Shown one piece after another: positions 35,230 through 43,840 of a DNA stretch of 64,000 nucleotides. The translations under genes and the position numbers were made by a program. The notes below the pieces were generated by a model, which had not been told where the DNA came from, searched no databases, and saw only the letters and a program-made list of their open reading frames with translations. Origin of the DNA: Paraburkholderia silviterrae (lineage in GTDB: Bacteria > Pseudomonadota > Gammaproteobacteria > Burkholderiales > Burkholderiaceae). Numbering within the stretch: position 1 is the stretch's first letter; every line of letters begins with the position of its first letter. The stretch is from NCBI RefSeq assembly GCF_004353915.1, contig NZ_SMRP01000022.1:1-64000 (forward strand). Reading direction: 5' to 3'.

Positions 35230-36123
35230 TTAGCCCAGGTGGAGCTTGAACCACTCGACGGCGGCTTCGCTCGACTGCTTGAACATGGAAAGATACGGAT
35301 CGAAATGGCCGCCTTCGATGGTCACGAGGCGCTTGGGCTGCAGTGCGCGTTCGTACGCGGCAAGCTCGAGGTCGGTCAGCGTGATGGTGTCTCGCGTGGC
35401 CACGACCATCAGCAGCGGAGTCGGCGAAACGCGGGCAATCCAGTGCCCCGGCTCATACATGCGAGCCGCACGCGTGGAGCGGACCGTGACGTCGTTCTGC
35501 CAGGCGCCCTCGGGCAGCGGCTGCAGGTAGAAGTCGATCGCATCCTTGGCGCGATACGACGCCGCAATGCCGGGGTCGGCGCTGACAATCGCCTGGCGGC
35601 GAGGCGGCTCGCCGCGCTGTTGTGCGCGCTCGTCGTCGGAAAAGGCTTCTTCGATTGCGCCCACATTCTCGGGCGCAATCCGGCGCAGGCCCTGCTCATA
35701 GCCGCTGATGGTCGGAACCTGTGAGACTACACAACGCAGCCGCCGCTCCGTCGCGCCGAGCACGATGGCATGTCCCCCGGCATAGCTGGTGCCCCACAAG
35801 CCGATGCGCTGCGGGTCCACGACCTCCAGGGTTTCCAGATAGCTGATTGCGCGTCGCCAGTCGGCGATCTGGCGCCAGGGATCGATGTCGTGGCGCGGCG
35901 TGCCTTCACTGGCGCCGAACCCGCGATGGTCGTGCAGCAGGACCACGAAACCGGCCTCGGCGAAGGCTTGGGCAAAGGGATCGAGGCCGTGCTCTTTCAC
36001 GCCGGCATAGCCATGCGCCATCGTGATCGCGGGACGTCGCCCAGCGCCTGGTAGCACATAGAGCCAGCCGCGCAGCTTGACGTTGCCGTCGACCTCGAAT
36101 TCCACATCTGTACGTTGTACCAA
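35230..36123 (-). CDS. Alpha/beta hydrolase
   Basis: 297 residues if translated from a TTG at 36123 that follows GAGGGG; a longer frame to 36360 has no convincing start. The fold is recognised from MAHGYAGVKEHGLDPFAQAFAEAGFVVLLHDHRGFGASEG, nucleophile Ser in GTSYAGG, and the C-terminal HFDPYLS with the triad His, VATRDTITLTDLEL supplying the acid. Similar proteins are dienelactone-hydrolase-like or S15-like peptidase relatives. First gene of the leftward operon with an enoyl-CoA hydratase. Confidence 0.85.
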   Translation of the reverse strand: MVQRTDVEFEVDGNVKLRGWLYVLPGAGRRPAITMAHGYAGVKEHGLDPFAQAFAEAGFVVLLHDHRGFGASEGTPRHDIDPWRQIADWRRAISYLETLEVVDPQRIGLWGTSYAGGHAIVLGATERRLRCVVSQVPTISGYEQGLRRIAPENVGAIEEAFSDDERAQQRGEPPRRQAIVSADPGIAASYRAKDAIDFYLQPLPEGAWQNDVTVRSTRAARMYEPGHWIARVSPTPLLMVVATRDTITLTDLELAAYERALQPKRLVTIEGGHFDPYLSMFKQSSEAAVEWFKLHLG

Positions 36124-36481
36124 TTCAATCCCCTCTGGCAAGGATGCATGCGCCGGATCCTGCCGCTCCGAGATCGGGCGCGGCTTGCGGCTACTGTAGA
36201 AAAAATCGCTGCGCAAGGGAAGGTGGCCCGGATGAATGCAACATTCGACATTTAGCAATAATGCGCCGACACGAGAAACGATGCCGTCCAGGATTCGATG
36301 CGGATTGTTCTTTCGCGCGCAATAACAAGTTCGCTCTGCAATGCTGTTGAGACCGGGCATTCGCTCCTAGAATGCGTGCAAGGCGCTCATGCGGTGATGC
36401 TGGCAAGGAGTGTCTGGAGCTTTGTCGGCATGGGAAGCGGCACGACGTAGCTCGTCCAGGGGCAAAAACCGGTGTGAGGCA
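36124..36481. other. Divergent intergenic region
   Basis: 358 bases between the leftward hydrolase operon and the rightward acetyltransferase gene. No gene is supported: short frames here lack ribosome sites. The stretch is relatively AT-rich around 36235-36340, compatible with two divergent promoters, but no clear operator was found. Confidence 0.5.
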
Positions 36482-37066
36482 ATGATGGGCGCGATAGAGA
36501 TTCTGCCAGGAGCGAGTGATTGGACGGATGCTCCTGTCCTGATGGACGTTGGCAAGCATGTCTGGATCGACAAGAAGGGGCAGCCTGTAATTTTGCGTCC
36601 GATCCGGCCGGACGACGTCGACCTTGCACGCGATTTCGTCGCTGGCCTGTCCAGGCGTACGGGGTACATGAGAATGATGTCCACGAGATGTCCGTCTCCG
36701 GCCGAACTGCAACGCTGGGCTAATCTCGATCGCCAATATCAGGGCGCCGTGGTGGCTACGGCGTCTGTTGAAGGCCACCTGAGGCAGATTGGCGTGGCCC
36801 GATACGCGATGGAGCCCGCAGCCGAGGAGGCCGAGTTCGCCATTGTCATCGCGGACGCATGGCAGCGAGTGGGGCTGGGTGGGGCTTTGCTGACCAGCCT
36901 GCTCGACCTTGCCAGGGCGTCCGGTGTGAAGCGCATGTTTGGCACCACCCTCAGCGAAAACCACGCAATGGTCACCCTCGCGCGGCGTCTTGGATTCAAG
37001 ATCGCCTTCGAGCCGGGCGCGGCTGCGTACACGAGAATATCCGTGGATATACACACTCCCGACTGA
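36482..37066 (+). CDS. GNAT acetyltransferase
   Basis: 194 residues from the ATG at 36482. The acetyl-CoA binding motif A reads WQRVGLGGALLTSLLDLA. The N-terminal segment (VILRPIRPDDVDLARDFVAGLSRRTGYMRMM) resembles the GNAT part of Pat-type protein acetyltransferases rather than small-molecule enzymes. It is a stand-alone GNAT here, without the acyl-CoA synthetase-like domain. Divergent from the hydrolase at 36123. Confidence 0.85.
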   Translation: MMGAIEILPGASDWTDAPVLMDVGKHVWIDKKGQPVILRPIRPDDVDLARDFVAGLSRRTGYMRMMSTRCPSPAELQRWANLDRQYQGAVVATASVEGHLRQIGVARYAMEPAAEEAEFAIVIADAWQRVGLGGALLTSLLDLARASGVKRMFGTTLSENHAMVTLARRLGFKIAFEPGAAAYTRISVDIHTPD

Positions 37067-37104
37067 AGCGGTTCGAGGGGAAAGCAAAGCTCGCCGCAAT
37101 GAAT

Positions 37105-37117
37105 TATGATCGTCATA
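37105..37117. promoter_or_regulatory. Dyad upstream of the tautomerase/thiolase operon
   Basis: TATGATCGTCATA is a dyad with perfect 5-base arms (TATGA/TCATA) and centre TCG, 49 bases before the tautomerase start. Its complement recurs as a 12-base identical sequence at 40021 and a related dyad lies at 39393. It is a candidate operator for the TetR gene at 38789. Confidence 0.5.
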
Positions 37118-37166
37118 TAAAGCAGCGCGCCCTGTTCAACTCCGCCCATACTGCAGGAGAAAGCTC

Positions 37167-37550
37167 ATGCCCATTGTTCGAATCGACATCAAGAAGCGCT
37201 CTGATCCGACGTTTGCCCAGAGGGTCGGAAAGGTGGTTTATGAGTCGCTCAAGAGCGCGGTCAACGTGCCCGACCAGGACAACTTCCAGATCCTCGGCGA
37301 GCACGACGAAAACCATTTTGTGTACGACCCGACTTATTTGGGTATCGAGCGAACCGACGACCTCGTCATCATCCAGATCACGCTCAACGAGGGGCGGAGC
37401 ACGGAGCAAAAGAAGTTGCTCTACAAGACGATTGCCGATCGTCTGAACGAGGCGCTGGCGGTGCGTCCACAGGACGTGTTCATCAGTCTCGTCGAGGTCA
37501 GGAAGGAGAACTGGTCCTTCGGCAACGGTGTGGCGCAGTACGCGCTCTGA
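37167..37550 (+). CDS. Tautomerase-superfamily protein, malonate-semialdehyde-decarboxylase-like
   Basis: 127 residues with AGGAG 10 bases upstream. N-terminal Pro (MPIVRIDI) is the expected catalytic base. The segments QILGEHDENHFVYDP, ERTDDLVIIQIT and ENWSFGNGVAQY match malonate semialdehyde decarboxylase and its relatives such as Cg10062. Only one Arg (LNEGRSTEQK) is present where that decarboxylase has two, so the activity may differ. It lies 43 bases before the thiolase. Confidence 0.8.
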   Translation: MPIVRIDIKKRSDPTFAQRVGKVVYESLKSAVNVPDQDNFQILGEHDENHFVYDPTYLGIERTDDLVIIQITLNEGRSTEQKKLLYKTIADRLNEALAVRPQDVFISLVEVRKENWSFGNGVAQYAL

Positions 37551-37593
37551 GGGCCGCAAACGCGGTAAGTCCAGCAAATATCAGGAGATAACT

Positions 37594-38730
37594 TTGTCAG
37601 ATATCGTAGTCGCTGCATATGCACGCTCGCCGTTCCACTTCGCCCGCAAGGGGGCGCTGATCGACGTTCGGCCCGACGACCTGGCGGCCCAGGTGGTATC
37701 GGCATTGCTCTCACGCACGGGCCTCGAACCGGCCATGATCGAGGACATCGTGGTGGGATGTTCTTATCCGGAAGCCGAGCAAGGGCTGAATATCGCACGC
37801 ATCATTGGCTTCCTGGCCGGATTTGGTGACACCGTTCCCGGCGTGACCATCAACCGCTTCTGCGGCTCTTCAATGTCCTCGGTACACTACGCCGCGGGTC
37901 AAATTGCGCTGGGGCTTGGGGAGGCTTTCATTTGCGCGGGTGTCGAGTCGATGACGCGGGTGCCGCAAGGGGGCTTCAATCGCTCGCCCAATCCCCGCTT
38001 GCAGGAAACGTATCCGCAAGCCTATGTCCCAATGGGGATCACCGCGGAAAATGTCGCGAAGGCGTTCGGCGTCGATCGCGCAGCCCAGGAGGCACTCGCC
38101 GTCGTTTCGCACGCGAAGGCTGCCGCCGCGCGTGAGGGCGGCAGGCTGGACGACGAGATCGTGCCCATTCAAACCCCGCAGGGCCTGGTCTCGCAGGACG
38201 GTTGCATCCGTCCCGGTACGAATCTGGACGCACTGCGCTCGCTCAAGCCGGCCTTCATTGAAGACGGCAGCGTGACCGCCGGCACGTCTTCGCCGCTGAC
38301 CGATGGGGCGTCGGCCATTTTGCTCTGCAGTGCAGAATTTGCCCGCCGTAATGGACTGCGTCCGCTCGCAAAGTATCGCAGCGCAGCGGTTGCGTCCTGC
38401 CAGCCGGAATTGATGGGAATCGGGCCGATTCCCGCGACCCGCAAGGCGCTCGCGCGCGCAGGGATCGCTGCAAAAGATCTCGACGTGGTGGAAATCAATG
38501 AAGCATTTGCCAGCCAGGCCATTGCGAGTGTCCGCGAGCTGGGGCTCGATCCTGAACGTACCAACGTGGACGGTGGGGCGCTCGCCATCGGGCACCCGCT
38601 AGGTGCGACCGGAGCGCGCCTTGTCGGCAAAGCCGCTGCGTTGCTTGCACGCGGCGGCGGCCAGTTTGCTTTGGCTACGCAGTGCATTGGCGGCGGACAG
38701 GGTATTGCGACTATCCTCGAAGCGGTCTAG
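37594..38730 (+). CDS. Acetyl-CoA acetyltransferase (thiolase)
   Basis: 378 residues from a TTG at 37594, 6 bases after AGGAG; the frame is open upstream but overlaps the tautomerase. Thiolase catalytic residues are Cys90 (NRFCGSS), His334 in the intact GHPLGATG motif and Cys364 (CIGGGQG). It likely cleaves a 3-oxoacyl-CoA formed by the neighbouring activities. Second thiolase of the window; the first is at 30386. Confidence 0.9.
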   Translation: MSDIVVAAYARSPFHFARKGALIDVRPDDLAAQVVSALLSRTGLEPAMIEDIVVGCSYPEAEQGLNIARIIGFLAGFGDTVPGVTINRFCGSSMSSVHYAAGQIALGLGEAFICAGVESMTRVPQGGFNRSPNPRLQETYPQAYVPMGITAENVAKAFGVDRAAQEALAVVSHAKAAAAREGGRLDDEIVPIQTPQGLVSQDGCIRPGTNLDALRSLKPAFIEDGSVTAGTSSPLTDGASAILLCSAEFARRNGLRPLAKYRSAAVASCQPELMGIGPIPATRKALARAGIAAKDLDVVEINEAFASQAIASVRELGLDPERTNVDGGALAIGHPLGATGARLVGKAAALLARGGGQFALATQCIGGGQGIATILEAV

Positions 38731-38788
38731 ATGCCGGGTATCCAGGCGTTACGCGGCGCGGGGCAAGATGCAGCGCCGCCCCGCGCGG

Positions 38789-39343
38789 CTACGCCATGTT
38801 TCGCACCGCATCGAGTATCTCCTGGGAGAGCGCATCGGGGCGGACCGCGCGCGCCAGGACCATGCCACCGACCATGGCCGCCAGGGTCGTGATGGTCGCC
38901 GCGCGCGCCTCGCTGTCTTGCTCCTCTCCGCCGATCAGTTCGATCAGCGCGTTGATGCCCGCTGCGAAGGAGCGTTTTGCGGCGGCGTCCAGGCGCGAGA
39001 CATCGGCGCCGAGCGCGGGGATGACGCAACCGGCTTCCGGGTGATCACGATGCGCCTGTGACAGGTAGGCGTCGAGGACGGCGCGCCGATGCTGATCGGG
39101 CGGCGCGCCCGACACTGCGGTTTCGAGCCGGGTTCTCATCTGCTCGAAGGCCGCATCGATTGCCGCGACGACAAGTGCATCCTTTGAGTCGAAATGGGCA
39201 TAGAAGCCGCCATGCGTGAGCTTGGCACCTTTCATCAACTGCGCGACGCCAATGCCGTCAACGCCGTGCTTGCGGAACGCCTTGGCCGCCGCCTTGACGA
39301 TCTTGCCGCGGGTTTCTTCCTTGTGCTCGGGCGGGTAGCGCAT
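38789..39343 (-). CDS. TetR-family regulator
   Basis: 184 residues from the ATG at 39343 (AGGAG at 39355-39351); two ATGs lie side by side and the second gives the better spacing. HTH: IVKAAAKAFRKHGVDGIGVAQLMKGAKLTHGGFYAHFDSKDALVVAAI. The ligand domain resembles the TetR_C_16 type. It lies between the convergent thiolase and the divergent coxG-like operon, with related dyads upstream of all three, so it probably controls both. Confidence 0.9.
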   Translation of the reverse strand: MRYPPEHKEETRGKIVKAAAKAFRKHGVDGIGVAQLMKGAKLTHGGFYAHFDSKDALVVAAIDAAFEQMRTRLETAVSGAPPDQHRRAVLDAYLSQAHRDHPEAGCVIPALGADVSRLDAAAKRSFAAGINALIELIGGEEQDSEARAATITTLAAMVGGMVLARAVRPDALSQEILDAVRNMA

Positions 39344-39392
39344 CATTGAGCTCCTGTCATGCAAACGCTGAAACCTGTAATCGATATATTAG

Positions 39393-39406
39393 ATGATAAC
39401 CGTCAT
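39393..39406. promoter_or_regulatory. Dyad between TetR gene and coxG
   Basis: ATGATAACCGTCAT has arms ATGA/TCAT and shares the ATGAT and CGTCAT halves of the dyads at 37105 and 40021, with three extra bases (AAC) between them. It lies between the divergent TetR and coxG-like genes. Candidate autoregulatory operator. Confidence 0.4.
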
Positions 39407-39556
39407 TGCATGGCGCTGGCCCTTGATCGAAGCTCAGGCAGCTCGGGATCTCGGGGTAAACACCTGCCGAGATTGACGCGGTCCGCTCTTGACCATGCCG
39501 GCATGGCTCCCTAGCATGTTATCGGTGAATACATTGCCGGATTGAAGGAGGATGTT

Positions 39557-40018
39557 TTGGAATTCAAAGGATCACAGCACATCAGTGCATCGCGCGCCGT
39601 CGTGTGGCAGCGGCTCAACGACCCGCATACCTTGCGGCAGTGCCTGCCCGGCTGCGAACAGTATGAGCTGGCCGAGGACGGGAGCTACGACGCCGTCATC
39701 GCGGCGGCCTTCGGGCCGATCAAGGCCCGTTTCAAAGGGACTGCGCGTTTCGCGGATCTGCGCGAGGACACCGGATATCGAATCGAAGGCAACGGCAGCG
39801 GCGGAATCGCGGGCTTCGGCAAACTGACGGCCGACGTTCAGCTGGAAGACATCTATGGCGGGACCACGCTGCACTATGCCGCCACAGCGCAGCTCGGCGG
39901 CAAGCTCGCGCAAATCGGCTCGCGCCTCGTCGGCTCCGTGGCCAACAAGTTTCTCGCGGACTTCTTTTCGCGGTTCGAAAAACTGGTGAGCGAGTGCGGG
40001 GATACGGCTTCGCCGTGA
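39557..40018 (+). CDS. CoxG-like SRPBCC protein
   Basis: 153 residues if translated from a TTG at 39557, 5 bases after AAGGAGG; the frame is open to 39542 and a nearby ATG is in another frame. The SRPBCC (polyketide cyclase-like) fold is recognised from MEFKGSQHISASRAVVWQRLNDP and the segment LPGCEQYEL; CoxG proteins start similarly. In CO-oxidising bacteria CoxG anchors the enzyme to the membrane. It precedes the 2Fe-2S, molybdopterin and FAD subunits. Confidence 0.88.
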   Translation: MEFKGSQHISASRAVVWQRLNDPHTLRQCLPGCEQYELAEDGSYDAVIAAAFGPIKARFKGTARFADLREDTGYRIEGNGSGGIAGFGKLTADVQLEDIYGGTTLHYAATAQLGGKLAQIGSRLVGSVANKFLADFFSRFEKLVSECGDTASP

Positions 40019-40020
40019 AG

Positions 40021-40032
40021 TATGACGATCAT
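40021..40032. promoter_or_regulatory. Dyad between coxG-like and coxS-like genes
   Basis: TATGACGATCAT is identical over 12 bases to the reverse complement of the dyad at 37105. It lies 2 bases after the coxG-like stop and 80 bases before the coxS-like start. Candidate TetR operator, or an internal promoter site. Confidence 0.45.
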
Positions 40033-40111
40033 CATTTAATGAGTTCGCGTGGTGCCAGAAGCGTTCTGGTTATCGAGCAAGACGAGCGGTCAAAGGGACA
40101 GGGTGACACCC

Positions 40112-40612
40112 ATGCAGATACAGAATTCCGTCAATGGTGAGCTGCGCACCATTGAGGCAGAACCGAGGCGGCTGCTCGTCCATGTTCTGCGAGATTCATT
40201 GCGGCTGACGGGCGTGCATATCGGCTGTGACACCTCGCAGTGCGGCGCCTGCACGGTGCTGATCGACCAGAAGACCGCGAGGTCCTGCACCGTGCTGGCG
40301 GTACAGACCGAGGGCTGCAGCGTGCAGACCATCGAAGGCATGGAGCGCGATCGCATCATCACCGTGCTCAAGCGCGCGTTCAATGAGTGCCACGGGCTGC
40401 AGTGCGGCTTCTGTACGCCTGGCATGCTGATGGCGGCGCGCGCGCTGCTGGTCACGACGCCCGAACCTTCGGAGCATGCGGTTCGCGAGGCGCTGCATGG
40501 CAATCTGTGCCGCTGCACGGGATACCAGCACATCGTGGACGCCGTCCTGCTGGCGGCATCTCGCCTGAAGGAGCACGCCGCTCAACCGGTAGAGGAGGCG
40601 AGTCATGAGTGA
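40112..40612 (+). CDS. Molybdenum hydroxylase 2Fe-2S subunit (CoxS-like)
   Basis: 166 residues from the ATG at 40112. Two [2Fe-2S] clusters are indicated by CDTSQCGAC plus the Cys of RSC, then CGFCTPG and CRC, as in the small subunit of xanthine dehydrogenase-type enzymes. It passes electrons from the molybdopterin subunit to the FAD subunit. The stop overlaps the start of the large-subunit gene by 8 bases. Confidence 0.92.
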   Translation: MQIQNSVNGELRTIEAEPRRLLVHVLRDSLRLTGVHIGCDTSQCGACTVLIDQKTARSCTVLAVQTEGCSVQTIEGMERDRIITVLKRAFNECHGLQCGFCTPGMLMAARALLVTTPEPSEHAVREALHGNLCRCTGYQHIVDAVLLAASRLKEHAAQPVEEASHE

Positions 40613-42977
40613 AGGCCATAGCGACGTCGGCACACGCTATATCGGCAAGCCCGTGAAGCGGCGGGAAGACGAGCGCCTGATGAGTGGCAAGGGCCGGTTT
40701 ACGGACGATCATCAATTCCCCGGAATGACGTTTGCCGCGTTTGTCCGCTCGCCTTTTGCCCATGCGCGCGTCCGGCATATCGACACGGCCGCCGCGCTGG
40801 CGCTGCCCGGCGTGGTGGGTGTGCTGACCCATGCCGATATTGCCGGCAAGGTCGGCGATATCCGTCCCAACTGGGTCGTGGGCAATTCCATCGTGCCGCC
40901 GCACCCCGTGCTGCCTGCCGAATACGTGCGCTACGCCGGAGAGGCCGTGGCCATGGTGGTGGCCCAGACGCGCGAACTGGCCGCCGACGCCGCCGAGCTC
41001 GTGAGCGTCGAGTACGACGAAATGCCCGTGGTCGTGGATGCGGAGGCGGCGCTTCAGGAGGGGGCTCCGCAGCTTCATGACAATGTTCCCGGCAACCTGA
41101 TTGGCGTATTCAAGCTGAAGGGCGGCAACTACGAGGAAGCCGTGAAGGCGGCGGACCGGGTCGTGTCCATTCGCATCGTCAACCAGCGGCTGATTCCGAG
41201 TCCGCTGGAACCGCGTGCGCTCTGCGCCAGCTACGATGCGCTGGACGAGCGGCTCACCTTCATCCTGCCAAGCCAGGTGCCGCACATGTCCCGGCGATGG
41301 CTCGCCGAGACGCTGGGCTGGCCCGAGCACCGGATCCGCATTGTTGCGCCCGATATTGGCGGCGGCTTCGGGTGCAAGATGCACTTCTACGTCGAGGAGG
41401 TGCTTGTCGCCTTTGCCTCGAAGCGCTTCGGCCGCCCGGTGAGCTGGACTGAAACGCGCAGCGAGAACCACGTGGCCACCACCCACGGCCGCGACCACGT
41501 GGAATACGTGGATGCCGCCGTCACGAAGGAAGGCAAGGTACTGGGGATCAAGGTTCGCTCGTATGCGAACCTGGGCGCTTACCTCTCCAACATGGGGACC
41601 GGCATTCCCACCATCAACACGGCGAGCTACGTCACCGGCAACTACCAGATTGCGAGTGTGGATGTGCAGGTCGATCTCGTGACGACCCATACCACGCCCG
41701 TCGATGCCTATCGCGGCGCGGGCCGGCCAGAGGCCGCCTATATCATCGAGCGCGCGATGGATGCGGTGGCCAATGCGCTCGACCTCGACCCCGTTGCGCT
41801 GCGCCGCCTGAACCTGGTCCAGGCGCACCAGTTTCCGTATCAGCCGCACGACACTGCACGCGGCAAATGGGACAGTGGCGACTATGAAGCCTGCCTGTCC
41901 CGCGCCACGGAGATGATCGATTACGACGGCTGGCGCAAGCGGCAGGCCGCTATGAGGCACGAAGGCCGGTATATCGGCATTGGCGTGATCTGCTATCTCG
42001 AGCTCGTCGGCATGGGCAATTCCCAACTGCTGCGCCGGGTCGGCTTCGACCGCGGCGGCTGGGAAAGCGCCCATATTCGCGTGCATTCCGATGGCAAGGT
42101 GACCTTGTTCAGCGGGTCGATGCCGCAGGGCCACGGCCACGCCACCAGCTACGCGCAGATTGTGGGCGACGCGCTGCAACTGCCGATGGAAGACATCGAC
42201 GTGGTGCAGGGCGACACCGACCGCGTGCTGGCCGGTCATGGCACGTTCAATTCGCGCTCCATGCCGGTGGGGGGCTCCGCAGCCTGGATGGCGGCGGGCA
42301 AGATTCTTGCCAAAGCGTGCAAGATCGCCGCGATCATGCTGGAGGCCGACGAAGAGGGCGTGCAATACGCCGGCGGCGTGTTTGCCACGAAGGATGGTGC
42401 GACGGTGTCCTTTGCCGAGGTCGCCAGGATGGCCTATGTGGCCAGCAAGCTCCCGCGCGACATGGAGGCCGGCCTGGAAGAGCGCGTGTTCTACGAGCCC
42501 GTCGCGATGGGGGCGCCCAACGGATGTCACGCGGTGGTCGTGGAAGTGGATCCAGAAACCGGGGTCGTTAGCATTCTTGACTATGTTGCGGTTGACGACG
42601 TCGGCGTGCTGATCAACCCCATGCTGTGCCATGGGCAGATGCACGGCGGCATTGCTCAAGGCATCGGCCAGGCGCTTTATGAAGAGGCCCGATATGACGC
42701 AAGCGGGCAACTGCTTTCGGGATCCCTGCTCGACTACGGGTTCCCGCGCATCGAGCAGGTTCCGCGCATGCGCACGGCTTTCCACGTATCGCCATCGCCG
42801 ACGAATCCGCTTGGCGTGAAGGGCATCGGCGAAGCGGGTTGCGTCGGCGCGCCGCCTGCGATCGTTTCCGCCGTTTGCGATGCGCTGAAGCCATTCGGCA
42901 TCACTCACCTCGACATGCCGCTTACGCCGCCGAAAATCTGGCGCGCCGTCCAGAACGCCACCAGGAGCCCTGCATGA
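40605..42977 (+). CDS. Molybdenum hydroxylase large subunit, form II CoxL type
   Basis: 790 residues. Molybdopterin-binding motifs such as GGGFGCKMHFYVEE and QGHGHATSYAQI and a catalytic Glu in GIGEAGC are present. The active-site loop reads AYRGAGR (368-374), the form II sequence, not the AYRCSFR of true CO dehydrogenase with its Cu-bound Cys. Thus the enzyme probably oxidises an aldehyde, N-heterocycle or acyl-CoA-like substrate, not CO. Genes overlap on both sides, showing coupled translation. Confidence 0.92.
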   Translation: MSEGHSDVGTRYIGKPVKRREDERLMSGKGRFTDDHQFPGMTFAAFVRSPFAHARVRHIDTAAALALPGVVGVLTHADIAGKVGDIRPNWVVGNSIVPPHPVLPAEYVRYAGEAVAMVVAQTRELAADAAELVSVEYDEMPVVVDAEAALQEGAPQLHDNVPGNLIGVFKLKGGNYEEAVKAADRVVSIRIVNQRLIPSPLEPRALCASYDALDERLTFILPSQVPHMSRRWLAETLGWPEHRIRIVAPDIGGGFGCKMHFYVEEVLVAFASKRFGRPVSWTETRSENHVATTHGRDHVEYVDAAVTKEGKVLGIKVRSYANLGAYLSNMGTGIPTINTASYVTGNYQIASVDVQVDLVTTHTTPVDAYRGAGRPEAAYIIERAMDAVANALDLDPVALRRLNLVQAHQFPYQPHDTARGKWDSGDYEACLSRATEMIDYDGWRKRQAAMRHEGRYIGIGVICYLELVGMGNSQLLRRVGFDRGGWESAHIRVHSDGKVTLFSGSMPQGHGHATSYAQIVGDALQLPMEDIDVVQGDTDRVLAGHGTFNSRSMPVGGSAAWMAAGKILAKACKIAAIMLEADEEGVQYAGGVFATKDGATVSFAEVARMAYVASKLPRDMEAGLEERVFYEPVAMGAPNGCHAVVVEVDPETGVVSILDYVAVDDVGVLINPMLCHGQMHGGIAQGIGQALYEEARYDASGQLLSGSLLDYGFPRIEQVPRMRTAFHVSPSPTNPLGVKGIGEAGCVGAPPAIVSAVCDALKPFGITHLDMPLTPPKIWRAVQNATRSPA

Positions 42978-43831
42978 TCCCCTATGCGGTCGACTATGTT
43001 AGAGCCACCAGTGTGGCGCATGCGCTTGCCGTGCTCGCAAGCGACCCCGACGCCCGCTTGCTGGCCGGGGGCCATTCGCTGATCCCGCTCATGAAGCTGC
43101 GCCTGACCGGCGTCTCGCGGCTCGTCGACATCGGCACGCTGCCGGAACTCCGAGGCACCGAGATCCATCCCGATCACATTGCGATCGGTGCCGCGACCAC
43201 GCATGCCGAGCTTGGCAGTCATGCCGGGCTGGCGGAGCGCGTGCCGTTGATCGCGCTGGCCGCCGGCGTCATTGCGGATCCGACTGTGCGCAATCGCGGA
43301 ACCCTCGGCGGTTCGCTGGTCCACGCCGACCCGTCGGCCGACTGGCCCGCCGTCATGCTGGCGCTCGATGCGCGCATGGAAGTCACCGGCAGCGCCGGTG
43401 TGCGCGTGGTGCCCGCTGACGAATTCTTTGTTGGCCTCATGTCGTCGGCGGTGCAGCAGGACGAGTTGCTCACGCGCATCGTCATTCCGTTGCCTGGGCC
43501 CGATCGCGTGGCGTACCGGAAATTCCGCCATCCCGCTTCGGGTTACGCCGTCGCCGCGGCCGCCGTCGCCTTGCGCTACGCGGGCAATCGCTGCACAGGC
43601 GGCATGATCGGCGTGACCGGTGTGGCGGAAACGGCGTGCCGCGCTCATGCGGCTGAAGCGGAGCTGGGCCGTGGGTTTACCGGATCGGCAGAGGAAATCC
43701 GCCGCATTGTCGAGGCCGCTTTCGTGGACGTGACGCCGCTCGAAGACGGTTTTGCCGATGGCGCTTATCGCACGCAATTGGCCAAAGTCATGCTCGGCCG
43801 GGCGCTGGCTGATGCTGCGCGGCAATCGTAG
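42974..43831 (+). CDS. Molybdenum hydroxylase FAD subunit (CoxM-like)
   Basis: 285 residues, starting at an ATGA overlap with the large-subunit stop, AGGAG at 42963. The FAD motifs LLAGGHSLIPLMKLRL and TVRNRGTLGGSLVHADPSADWP are typical of the CoxM/xanthine dehydrogenase FAD family. It passes electrons to the quinone or respiratory chain. Gene order G-S-L-M differs from the classical M-S-L of CO oxidisers, in line with form II. Confidence 0.92.
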   Translation: MIPYAVDYVRATSVAHALAVLASDPDARLLAGGHSLIPLMKLRLTGVSRLVDIGTLPELRGTEIHPDHIAIGAATTHAELGSHAGLAERVPLIALAAGVIADPTVRNRGTLGGSLVHADPSADWPAVMLALDARMEVTGSAGVRVVPADEFFVGLMSSAVQQDELLTRIVIPLPGPDRVAYRKFRHPASGYAVAAAAVALRYAGNRCTGGMIGVTGVAETACRAHAAEAELGRGFTGSAEEIRRIVEAAFVDVTPLEDGFADGAYRTQLAKVMLGRALADAARQS

Positions 43832-43840
43832 GCGCCGTGG

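Noticed and set aside
40452..42908. Very long minus-strand frame antisense to the molybdenum hydroxylase gene
   Set aside because: It mirrors the codon pattern of the high-GC coxL-like gene, has no ribosome site or domain, and overlaps well-supported genes.
40605..42977. True aerobic CO dehydrogenase
   Set aside because: The active-site loop is AYRGAGR, the form II sequence, not AYRCSFR of the CO-oxidising form I.
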